Part shown: piece after piece, positions 1 through 6,359 of the stretch | Layout: each line of letters starts with the position of its first letter | Position numbering within the stretch: the first letter of the stretch is position 1 | DNA from: Bacteroidales bacterium UBA1745 | GTDB taxonomy: Bacteria > Bacteroidota > Bacteroidia > Bacteroidales > UBA932 | Length of the DNA stretch: 10,520 nucleotides | Direction of reading: 5' to 3' | Assembly: GCA_002314885.1 (NCBI GenBank) | Contig: DCHT01000034.1 | Span: forward strand, 2,503-13,022 | Translations under genes and position numbers: made by a program | Notes under the pieces: generated by a model | What the model saw: only the letters and a program-made list of their open reading frames with translations | What the model was told of the DNA's origin: nothing | Databases searched by the model: none

Positions 1-520
1 CGAGATCATCGTACGTCAGATGATGAGGAAGGTGAAGATCGACGATCCAGGTGACACTGATTTCCTCCAGGAGGAACTCGTAGACAAGTGGGTATTCCTT
101 GATACCAATGACCATATGTACGGCAAGTACTTCGTTATGGATTCAGGTGACTCCGACAAGTTCTACGCAGGTCAGATCATCAGCACCAGGGACCTCAGGA
201 GCGAGAACTCATCCCTCGAGCGTCAGGGCAAGAGGATGATGGAAGTCCGCGAGGCCAAGCCTGCAACCGGAAGCCAGGTTCTCCAGGGTATCACAAGAGC
301 AGCCCTCAAGACCAACAGCTTCATCTCTGCAGCTTCCTTCCAGGAGACTACCAAGGTGCTCAGCGAGGCAGCAATCCGCGGCCGCGTCGACACTCTCGAA
401 GGTCTCAAGGAGAACGTTATCTGCGGTCACGCTATCCCAGCTGGTACCGGTCAGAAGCAGTTCCAGGAAATTCTCGTCAATCCGGTAGAGGACATCAAGA
501 GCGATCTTGAGGAACTCTAA
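1..520 (+). CDS. rpoC: DNA-directed RNA polymerase subunit beta', C-terminal end (partial)
   Basis: This is the last 172 residues of the RNA polymerase beta' subunit, the largest core subunit, which forms the active-centre cleft with beta. The reading frame is open from base 2, so the 5' end lies outside the window. Recognition rests on the conserved C-terminal stretch ASFQETTKVLSEAAI followed by GLKENVICGHAIPAGTG, a hallmark of bacterial RpoC. The upstream part, with IIVRQMMRKVKI and DPGDT, also fits the RpoC region before it. The stop codon is TAA at 518-520, and a strong intrinsic terminator follows 20 bases later. In most bacteria rpoC is the last gene of the rpoB-rpoC transcript, which agrees with this placement. 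Only the truncation by the window edge is unusual. Confidence 0.97.
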   Translation, partial: EIIVRQMMRKVKIDDPGDTDFLQEELVDKWVFLDTNDHMYGKYFVMDSGDSDKFYAGQIISTRDLRSENSSLERQGKRMMEVREAKPATGSQVLQGITRAALKTNSFISAASFQETTKVLSEAAIRGRVDTLEGLKENVICGHAIPAGTGQKQFQEILVNPVEDIKSDLEEL

Positions 521-540
521 CAGATTACTATAAACAATGA

Positions 541-571
541 AAGCCTCTCAGTTCGCTGAGAGGCTTTTTTT
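541..571 (+). terminator. Intrinsic terminator of the rpoC transcript, UUCG loop
   Basis: An 11-bp perfect inverted repeat pairs 541-551 (AAGCCTCTCAG) with 556-566 (CTGAGAGGCTT) around a TTCG tetraloop at 552-555. A run of seven T at 565-571 overlaps the end of the stem. This is a textbook rho-independent terminator for the plus strand. Read on the minus strand, the same hairpin has only TTT followed by C, so termination of the convergent DUF2490 gene here would be weaker. It ends 14 bases before that gene's stop codon. No second hairpin is visible between the two convergent genes. Confidence 0.93.
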
Positions 572-585
572 GTGCAACAATCAAA

Positions 586-1446
586 CTAGAACGAGAACTT
601 ATAGGAAATGCCGATGCTTGTGTTGAAAGTTCGTCTGTAATAGAGACAATACAGCATCTTTCCGTTGGAGTCATACTGCTGTACTCCGTCAATCTTGTAT
701 TCCTTGAGCTTGCCCTTGGAGGTGGCATCGTGCTTCTTGTCGTAACAGTAGTCGCCGAGGAGGTAGAAATCCAGACTGTGATGCTTGGCGAGGCGCCACT
801 CCAAACCTGGCTGGATGCGGACGCGGTTCAGATAGATGTCGCTGTAGCTCACGTTGTCACCAATTGTGTTCACATAGTTCTGGGAGGAATAGTGAACGCC
901 ATTGAGCGTGTTTCGGATTTCGACTGAGAGATATGGCTCAATCGGCTTGGTGTGCAAAGCGTACGATACCTTGGCGCGAGTGCGGAGAACCATTGCATTG
1001 CGAGGGTTCTGATAGACATTCATATCCCCAGCCCTGTAGGTGTACTGGAACCTTTCGCGCAGGCTGAACTTCCAGCCACCGACAGTCTTGTACATTCCAG
1101 TGAGATCGAAGAAGGCACGGTGACGCATCGTCCACTCATACGAAGACGAAGCCTCATCGTAATCGTGGAGGTTCATCAGCGTGTAACCAGCACCTATCTT
1201 GAAATATGGGCAGACCTTGTAATCCAGGGAAAGGGTCGTGTGGAAGCGGTCCACGGAAGAGAAGTTATCCTTCACGCGGAACTCTTCCTCGAGACCGAGG
1301 GTAAGGCCCTTGCAGAGCTTGAAATCCGCACCGGCGGCAATGCGGCCGCGGAAATCGGTTTCAAAAGGCTCATCGACCTGAGCCCAGCAAAGCGACGGAA
1401 TCAGCAAAAGTGCCGCAGAGGCGGCTGCAACAAAAAACTTTTTCAT
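586..1446 (-). CDS. DUF2490 family outer-membrane beta-barrel protein
   Basis: This is a predicted outer-membrane beta-barrel of 286 residues when started at the ATG at 1446. It opens with a Sec signal peptide (MKKFFVAAASAALLLIPSLC, then WAQ as the likely cleavage site). The mature part is a series of alternating-hydrophobicity strands rich in aromatic residues, such as LTLGLEEEFRVKDNF, YFKIGAGYTLMNL, FSLRERFQYTYR and HHSLDFYLLGDYCY. It ends SIGISYKFSF, and a terminal phenylalanine is the usual signal for barrel assembly. These features match DUF2490 proteins of Bacteroidota, whose function is unknown. A GTG at 1473 would add nine residues, but it would spoil the signal peptide and overlap the upstream gene, so 1446 is preferred. 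Only one base separates it from the stop of the DUF4956 gene, which marks it as the last gene of that operon. Confidence 0.85.
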   Translation of the reverse strand: MKKFFVAAASAALLLIPSLCWAQVDEPFETDFRGRIAAGADFKLCKGLTLGLEEEFRVKDNFSSVDRFHTTLSLDYKVCPYFKIGAGYTLMNLHDYDEASSSYEWTMRHRAFFDLTGMYKTVGGWKFSLRERFQYTYRAGDMNVYQNPRNAMVLRTRAKVSYALHTKPIEPYLSVEIRNTLNGVHYSSQNYVNTIGDNVSYSDIYLNRVRIQPGLEWRLAKHHSLDFYLLGDYCYDKKHDATSKGKLKEYKIDGVQQYDSNGKMLYCLYYRRTFNTSIGISYKFSF

Positions 1447-1447
1447 C

Positions 1448-2206
1448 CTAGTTCTGGTGGAAATCCTTTTCACGGGTGATGTTTCCTATGGTACTTTCCT
1501 CCCCTGGCTGAAGGCGATAGGACAGCTTGATCCAAGCGGCATCCTTGAGGAAGTCCACGTGGCCTATCTCGACCTTCTCAGGTCTGAAGCCGAGCCTCTT
1601 CTCGAGGTCGGCGAGAAGTTCTTCCCTGCGCTCAGGGACGATATTCTCAATCTTGTCATAGAGCACGATCCTGGACGCGAGGGCATCCTTGCCCCTGCGG
1701 GCGAAAACGGCCTCCAGAATAGCGATAAGGCTTACAAGGAGTATGTTGGCCACGACAAGTTCCGCGTATGAGATATTCAGCGCGAGACCGTTGATCACTG
1801 AGATGGCAATGATGACGAAGAGGTAGGTCATCTCCCTCACCGGCACAGTCTCAGTCCTATAGCGTATCACGCCGAAGATGGCGAAGAGGCCGAGGGTGAG
1901 ACCTATCTGCAGCTTCACGCTCTCCATAAGGAAGATGAGCAGGAACATCGCAGCGGAGAAGGCCAGGAAAGTGAGGTAGTACTCCCTGCGGCCTTTCTTC
2001 CTATAATAGAGGAAATGCACGAGTATCCAGCTGACCAGAAGGTTGAAGCCGAAGCGAAGGAGCAGATTCAGGAAGCTCATCTTCTCCAGGACGGGAACGC
2101 CCAGGAAAGTGGAGCCACCAGTAACTGCGTAGCCGAACTCGGCAGCGATGTCATTGTCGAACGCCAGGGAATCGGCGACGTCGGTCAGGATTTGAAGAAG
2201 TATCAT
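1448..2206 (-). CDS. DUF4956 domain inner-membrane protein
   Basis: This is a 252-residue polytopic membrane protein of the DUF4956 family. Hydrophobic segments are visible at about residues 44-67, 77-93, 99-115, 127-145 and 148-168, and a soluble C-terminal domain of about 80 residues follows. The family signature is the stretch GLFAIFGVIRYRTE (107-120) followed by VREMTYLF (123-130), with basic and acidic residues inside or beside membrane segments. DUF4956 genes are commonly found next to VTC-domain genes, and that is the case here: its ATG overlaps the VTC stop by 4 bases (ATGA, 2203-2206). By analogy with yeast, where VTC4 works with small membrane subunits, it may be the membrane anchor or channel of the VTC-like enzyme. 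That role is inference. The exact function of the family is not established. Confidence 0.88.
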   Translation of the reverse strand: MILLQILTDVADSLAFDNDIAAEFGYAVTGGSTFLGVPVLEKMSFLNLLLRFGFNLLVSWILVHFLYYRKKGRREYYLTFLAFSAAMFLLIFLMESVKLQIGLTLGLFAIFGVIRYRTETVPVREMTYLFVIIAISVINGLALNISYAELVVANILLVSLIAILEAVFARRGKDALASRIVLYDKIENIVPERREELLADLEKRLGFRPEKVEIGHVDFLKDAAWIKLSYRLQPGEESTIGNITREKDFHQN

Positions 2207-2991
2207 CTGTCAATCAATTTAGTTCCTATTATCTTTTCGATTTTCCTGATCTTGAGCAGGAAACGCGATTTCTTAATCTCCGGGTCGGTCAGAGCCGTCC
2301 CTATGCAGTATTTGCTCACGCGGAGGGGCTTCACCCTAAGTTCCGCCAATATTTCCCTCATAGGGGACCAGCAGAGCCCGTCCTGCTTGAGTTCGATTAT
2401 CACAGCATCCGGCATAGAAGCGCTCAGACCGGTGCGTGCATTCTCGAAATTCAGCTCCATATCTATGGTCAGGCGCTCCGTCTTTGCATTGTTCACCAAG
2501 GTGATGCGACGGAAGCGGGTGTAGGTCGCTGGGCTGAGCTGAGAGGCCTCGAACCAGGATTTCTCTGCAAGAAAAGCCGCAGCCTCGGCATCCGAAGAGA
2601 AGTCCGTGAACTCCTCGCGCGGAATCTCCATCCTCTTCTTCTTCGTACGGCCCCTGTTATTCTTGCGCTTGATCTCCAGGAAGGTCGTCCCGGAATTCAT
2701 ATATGTGCGCACGCGGACCTTCTGACGGGTCAGATGACCGTTCTGATGAGCCAGGTACATAGACCTGTCTGCCGTATCGAAATAGAGGGTATCGTATGCA
2801 CTGAGCCTCTGACCTTCAGTCACCAGGACGCGATACTGCCCGGATGCCATCTCCAGGATGCGCGAAAGCACATCCACGCTCGTGACGAACTTGGTGTCCA
2901 CCCTGTTCATCAGCTTGATGGAATCCATCTCGTCCAGTCCGATGGGCGGAATGGAAGCGAGAGCAGGAAATCTGTCCCCGGTCTGACTCAT
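2203..2991 (-). CDS. VTC domain protein (polyphosphate polymerase-like tunnel enzyme)
   Basis: This 262-residue protein belongs to the VTC domain family of the triphosphate tunnel metalloenzyme fold. The best-known member is the catalytic domain of yeast Vtc4, which builds inorganic polyphosphate from ATP. Expected tunnel-lining elements appear in order: RVDTKF (30-35), YDTLYFDT (66-73), KVRVRTY (91-97), LEIKRK (105-110), KKRMEI (118-123), TYTRFRR (156-162), DMEL (177-180), VIIELK (197-202, with the probable metal-binding Glu200) and SKYC (226-229). The alternating Arg/Lys and Glu pattern seems intact, so an active enzyme is plausible. No SPX domain or membrane segment is present. The start ATG directly abuts the stop of the upstream gene, and the end overlaps the DUF4956 gene by 4 bases. 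The fold is confident. The substrate and product in bacteria remain inference; polyphosphate is the leading candidate. Confidence 0.9.
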   Translation of the reverse strand: MSQTGDRFPALASIPPIGLDEMDSIKLMNRVDTKFVTSVDVLSRILEMASGQYRVLVTEGQRLSAYDTLYFDTADRSMYLAHQNGHLTRQKVRVRTYMNSGTTFLEIKRKNNRGRTKKKRMEIPREEFTDFSSDAEAAAFLAEKSWFEASQLSPATYTRFRRITLVNNAKTERLTIDMELNFENARTGLSASMPDAVIIELKQDGLCWSPMREILAELRVKPLRVSKYCIGTALTDPEIKKSRFLLKIRKIEKIIGTKLIDR

Positions 2992-3426
2992 CTACTCGGC
3001 GTCGGAGAAAATATATTCAAAGACCTTTATGGAAAGCAGTTTGCCGTTAGGGGCATAATTATACTGCTTACGCTTGGTACCGTCGGCATTCCACTCGTAT
3101 TTACGGATGCGTACGGGCTTGTTCTTCTCGTCATATTCCACTTCCTTGACCACGCGGCCATTCTCGCCATACTCGTAGGTCTGGCGCCACTTCTGGCCAT
3201 AGGAAGCGTACTCTATCTCCTCGGTCTTGCGGCCCTGGGAGTCGTAAGTGGTCTGACGGTCCAGCCAACGGGTCTTGGTCTTTGCGTCAGTGTTCCATTC
3301 CTTTACAGTCAGGTTCTTGCGCGCCTCACGCTTTGCGAGGGTCGCAGGATCCAGTTCCTGAGCCTGGAGGGCAAAGGAAGCAAGGATCATTGTTGCAAAA
3401 AGCAGGAATATCTTCTTCATAATCAT
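2992..3426 (-). CDS. Small secreted protein with YwqK/MORN-like repeats
   Basis: This 144-residue protein has an N-terminal signal peptide (MIMKKIFLLFATMILASFALQAQ), so it is likely periplasmic or outer-membrane associated. The mature part holds repeated short beta units of the form Y-D/E-x-x-G-[RK]: TTYDSQGRKTEEIEY, YEYGENGRVVKEVEY, YEWNADGTKRKQYNY and YAPNGKLLSIKVFEY. Such units resemble those of YwqK-type and MORN-variant proteins. No catalytic motif is seen. The ATG at 3426 shares its A with the TAA stop of the lipoprotein gene (TAATG), which supports this start; an ATG six bases later (3420) is an alternative. It ends flush against the VTC start. A structural or binding role in the operon is inferred. 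The name 'antitoxin', used for some YwqK proteins, is not supported here because no toxin is nearby. Confidence 0.72.
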   Translation of the reverse strand: MIMKKIFLLFATMILASFALQAQELDPATLAKREARKNLTVKEWNTDAKTKTRWLDRQTTYDSQGRKTEEIEYASYGQKWRQTYEYGENGRVVKEVEYDEKNKPVRIRKYEWNADGTKRKQYNYAPNGKLLSIKVFEYIFSDAE

Positions 3427-5453
3427 TATGACGCTGAGCCGGAATTGGAAACTGAAGCCGTACCGCCCTCATAGTAGAATGTGCCCCAGAGGGAAGATCC
3501 GCCCGTAGGTACAGAGCTGACCATACCATATTTATATGTCGTACCGCTCTTGAACTTAGGAGAACAGATTATGGTGCTTGTGCTGGATACGGAGCGAGGC
3601 ACATAAGCAGAGAACAATACGTTTCCGGAGGAATCAGTAACGACGAAATAACCCGTCGAAACAGAGAGGGTGCTGCTCCTGTAGATGATAGGCACGCTGT
3701 GTCCAGGAGAAGAAGAACCGCCTCCCTGGGTGCCGCCGGTGCCGAACACGGTGCCGCCGGTGATGGATATGTAGGAGTGGTTGTCGCAGTCGAAGGCCTC
3801 CTCAGGGGATGCCTTGCTGTGGGCGATCACCACGCCGTCGCTGATGGAGATGGCACCGGACCTGCCATAGTTGGAATCGATGGCGTCATTGCCGGTGGAA
3901 TAAGCATATACATAGCCGCCGCTGAAGACCATCTGGCCCGCAGAGTTGAGGGCATCGTCATAAGCCTTCACATAGCATTTTCCGCCCTTGAAGACCATTG
4001 AATTCGTGGAATTGGCCTTGGTCTCTATGCCTTCGGCCTCGCTGCCGGCAGTCGTGATGTTCATTTCACCGCCGTACATAGTGAAGGTGCCGGAAGCCTT
4101 TACCGCCTTAGCCTTGGAAGAGGCGCCGGAAGTCGTTCCGCCGCCACCTGGACCGCCAGGGAAGCCGCCACCTCCGAATCCGCCGCCGGCCTTGGTGGAT
4201 GCACTGTATGAGGATCCGCTGGTGGAAGCCGTGATGGTCGGACCGCCGGTAGTTGTGCCTATGACTATATTCTTGCCAGCCACATCATCGCTGCCGGCCT
4301 TGAGGCACTTGCCCGCCGTGCCGGTGCTCTTGAGGGTGAAGGAGCCGCCCAGGAGGGACAGGTCGCCGTCGGTCTTGATGCAGCAGGCGGATGAGACGTC
4401 CTTGGTGGTAGAATCGTAAGTGGCTCCGCCGCTGGTGCTGATTTCATAGAGACCGCCCTTGATGATGATGTTCATATCACTCTTGATGCCCTTGCCCGCA
4501 GTGGCAGCAGCCTTTGCATAGATGCAGCCGCCGTCGCCAGTGAGGCCGAACTGGTCATCGTCGTCGCCCTTGAGGTGGACGCAGTTGTTGGCAGCACTCT
4601 CCACGGCGAGGGTAGGGCCCTGACGCATATACAGATAGCCGTCCGTGCAGAAGCCGTGCTTGTATTTTCCGTTCACCACGAGATAGCCTGCACCGCTCAG
4701 GATGACGTTGCCCTCGCTGAAGAAGGCTCCCTTGCGGTCCTCGGTGTCAGCGGTAGCCGTGCCGAGATAGTACTTGTCGTTGGAGTACGTGGCGGCGTCG
4801 GTCACCCTGTTGGTACCTCCGGCCACGAGATGCACGAAGCAGCGCTTGTGGTTCTGGATGTTGATGGCAGGACCGATGGTGGAAGTGAGGTCCAGTCCGC
4901 ACATAGTCAGTTTGAACTTCTTCTCGCCATAGACCTTGAGGGAACCGTCGGAAGACTTGCCCTTCACGATGATCACCACATTGCTGTTCGAGTTGGTCTG
5001 CATATCCACGGTCACGTGGGCGCCGGTGGAGTAAGTCAGGATCTTTGCGTTGGTCTTGGTGATGGTGGCCTTAGTGCCGTCATACACCACAGTCACGACG
5101 TCATTCCAGCTGTTGTTTTCCCAGTAGATGTCCTCTGAAGTGCCGTGTACGGCAGCACTTGCGCTGTCCGTAGCCTTGGTGCCAGTCCAGGCGGAAACGC
5201 CGGTGTAGAGGGTCTCGTCGCCCTTTCCGTCAACCACCTCACCGGACTGAGGTTCATCCGGAGTCGTAGGATCGGTAGGAGTGGCAGGATCCGTCGGTGT
5301 CGTCGGATCGGTAGGGTCTGTCGGAGTATCCGGACCATCAGGGGTATCCGGATCAGTAATATCCGTACCCGGATTCCAAGGAATGTCTGGTTCACAGCCA
5401 CTTATGGCGAATATGGCCACTGCGGCCAGCATTGATATAAATAATCGTTTCAT
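3426..5453 (-). CDS. Cthe_2159-type (DUF4353) beta-helix lipoprotein
   Basis: This is a 675-residue exported lipoprotein. The signal peptide MKRLFISMLAAVAIFAISGC ends in a lipobox with Cys20 as the lipidated residue. A Pro/Thr/Asp-rich linker (about 24-71) leads to the main domain. The stretch SLKVYGEKKFKLTMCGLDL (171-189), then GPAINIQNHKRCFV (194-207), matches the Cthe_2159 family, whose characterised Clostridium member is a calcium-containing beta-helix that binds acidic polysaccharide. Repeated helix turns are visible: GKGIKS (320-325), EGIETK (474-479), DDALNS (499-504), NDAIDS (522-527) and EEAFDC (551-556). A glycine-rich segment at about 423-439 interrupts the domain. The ATG at 5453 is chosen because an in-frame ATG at 5483 would put ten odd residues before the signal peptide. 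It heads the five-gene cluster, 45 bases after miaA. Binding of a carbohydrate or other anionic polymer is inferred. Confidence 0.87.
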   Translation of the reverse strand: MKRLFISMLAAVAIFAISGCEPDIPWNPGTDITDPDTPDGPDTPTDPTDPTTPTDPATPTDPTTPDEPQSGEVVDGKGDETLYTGVSAWTGTKATDSASAAVHGTSEDIYWENNSWNDVVTVVYDGTKATITKTNAKILTYSTGAHVTVDMQTNSNSNVVIIVKGKSSDGSLKVYGEKKFKLTMCGLDLTSTIGPAINIQNHKRCFVHLVAGGTNRVTDAATYSNDKYYLGTATADTEDRKGAFFSEGNVILSGAGYLVVNGKYKHGFCTDGYLYMRQGPTLAVESAANNCVHLKGDDDDQFGLTGDGGCIYAKAAATAGKGIKSDMNIIIKGGLYEISTSGGATYDSTTKDVSSACCIKTDGDLSLLGGSFTLKSTGTAGKCLKAGSDDVAGKNIVIGTTTGGPTITASTSGSSYSASTKAGGGFGGGGFPGGPGGGGTTSGASSKAKAVKASGTFTMYGGEMNITTAGSEAEGIETKANSTNSMVFKGGKCYVKAYDDALNSAGQMVFSGGYVYAYSTGNDAIDSNYGRSGAISISDGVVIAHSKASPEEAFDCDNHSYISITGGTVFGTGGTQGGGSSSPGHSVPIIYRSSTLSVSTGYFVVTDSSGNVLFSAYVPRSVSSTSTIICSPKFKSGTTYKYGMVSSVPTGGSSLWGTFYYEGGTASVSNSGSAS
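4137..4187 (-). repeat. Glycine-rich segment inside the beta-helix lipoprotein
   Basis: These 51 bases encode residues 423-439 of the lipoprotein, a run of Gly broken only by Phe and Pro (GGGFGGGGFPGGPGGGG). It appears as a GC-rich stretch of degenerate ccg/cca codon repeats on the plus strand. It probably forms a flexible loop between helix turns. Confidence 0.85.
5241..5384 (-). repeat. Degenerate repeats encoding a Pro/Thr/Asp-rich linker
   Basis: This stretch encodes residues 24-71 of the lipoprotein, built from TDP, TTP and PTDPT units. At the DNA level the 11-mer ggatcggtagg occurs identically at 5269-5279 and 5305-5315, 36 bases apart. Repeats of this kind can change copy number by slippage or recombination. 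The linker likely holds the beta-helix domain away from the membrane anchor. Confidence 0.8.
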
Positions 5454-5491
5454 ATTGCAATAATAGGGATATTTTTGACACATTGGGACGT

Positions 5492-5509
5492 CAATAGTTT
5501 AAACTATTG
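5492..5509. other. 18-bp perfect palindrome across the miaA stop codon
   Basis: CAATAGTTT followed by AAACTATTG is its own reverse complement. It covers the last codons of miaA and its TAA stop (5499-5501) and lies 39 bases upstream of the lipoprotein ATG. As RNA it could form a 6-bp stem with a TTTAAA loop, but no T-run follows on either strand, so it is a poor terminator. A dimeric repressor or activator site controlling the envelope operon is possible. That is inference. Confidence 0.45.
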
Positions 5510-6359
5510 GCTTCCAAATGATGGATTTGTCCCTTCCCCACCAGGAAAGCTGCCTCTTGGCATAGTGGCGGGTGTTGCGCTGAATGAGTTCCACGGCCTT
5601 GTCCAAGTCGGTCTTGCCGTCGAAATAATCGAAGAGTTCGCGATAGCCCACGGTCTGCATCGCAGGAAGTTCACGCTCGGGAAGAAGCCCTCTGGCCTCT
5701 TCCAGCAGACCCTCGTCCACCATCTGGAGCACTCGCCTGTCGATACGCTCATAAAGTTCCTCACGAGGGCGGGAAATACCGATTTTCTCAATCTCGAATG
5801 AACGTTTCTTGAGCGGATTGGTCTTGAAGGATGAGAACTTCCGGCCAGTCATCAGACACACTTCCAGAGCCCTGATAACGCGCTGTCCGTTGGCAATGTC
5901 GATGGTTTCGTATGACTCGGGATCGAGGAACTTGAGTTCCAGGCGGAGGCTCTCAACTCCCTCTGTATGAAGACGTTCCATCAGAGAGGCGCGCAGTTCC
6001 TGATCTGCCGGCGGAAAGTCGTCCAGACCATTGCAGACGGCGTCGATGTAGAAGCCTGAGCCACCTGCCATCACAAGGGTTTCGTGGCCCTCGTCGAAGA
6101 GTTTCTCAAGCAGAGCGACCGCTTCGAGTTCATACTTTCCGGCGGTGTAGATGTCGTGTATGCTGTGGTCCTGGATGAAGTAGTGCTTCACGGCGGCGAG
6201 CTGCTCCGCGGAAGGTACCGCAGTGCCTATGCTCATCTCCCGGTAGATCTGCCGGGAATCGCAGGAAATGATGGGAGAGCCATACTTGAGCGCAAGGTCG
6301 ATGCTGTAGTCAGTCTTGCCTACAGCAGTGGGCCCGAGTATGATGAGAAGTTTCCTCAA
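5499..6359 (-). CDS. miaA: tRNA dimethylallyltransferase (MiaA), TTG start
   Basis: MiaA transfers a dimethylallyl group to N6 of adenosine 37 in tRNAs that read codons starting with U, the first step toward ms2i6A. The 286 residues show the P-loop GPTAVGKT (9-16), DSRQIYR (34-40), the MAGGSGFYIDAV stretch (97-108), ALEVCLMTGRKFSS and the C-terminal YAKRQLSWW near the end. The length is slightly below the usual 300-315. The only start that keeps the P-loop is TTG at 6359, because the codon just before it is the TAA stop of the preceding gene in the same frame; the first internal ATG codon is residue 42, after the P-loop. Translation probably restarts at this junction. The envelope operon begins 45 bases after the stop, so read-through transcription is possible. 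Confidence 0.95.
   Translation of the reverse strand: MRKLLIILGPTAVGKTDYSIDLALKYGSPIISCDSRQIYREMSIGTAVPSAEQLAAVKHYFIQDHSIHDIYTAGKYELEAVALLEKLFDEGHETLVMAGGSGFYIDAVCNGLDDFPPADQELRASLMERLHTEGVESLRLELKFLDPESYETIDIANGQRVIRALEVCLMTGRKFSSFKTNPLKKRSFEIEKIGISRPREELYERIDRRVLQMVDEGLLEEARGLLPERELPAMQTVGYRELFDYFDGKTDLDKAVELIQRNTRHYAKRQLSWWGRDKSIIWKPIV

Noticed and set aside
1446..1473. GTG at 1473 as the start of the DUF2490 protein
   Set aside because: It overlaps the DUF4956 coding end and places nine residues before a complete signal peptide that starts at the ATG at 1446.
2992..3426. Toxin-antitoxin reading of the YwqK-like protein
   Set aside because: It carries a signal peptide and is embedded in an envelope operon. 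No toxin-like partner is adjacent, so the database name for relatives is not evidence of that role.
2734..3474. Plus-strand open frame of 246 codons opposite the VTC and YwqK-like genes
   Set aside because: It crosses the junctions of three minus-strand genes with clear signals and family matches, and shows no motif or start context of its own.
4575..5138. Plus-strand open frame of 187 codons opposite the beta-helix lipoprotein
   Set aside because: The product is His/Val/Gly-rich with no motif, which is typical of the complement of a repetitive Thr/Asn/Gly-rich coding sequence.
5453..5483. Upstream ATG at 5483 as the start of the lipoprotein
   Set aside because: It would add ten polar and aromatic residues before the signal peptide and move the lipobox cysteine to residue 30. 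The ATG at 5453 gives a normal lipoprotein signal.
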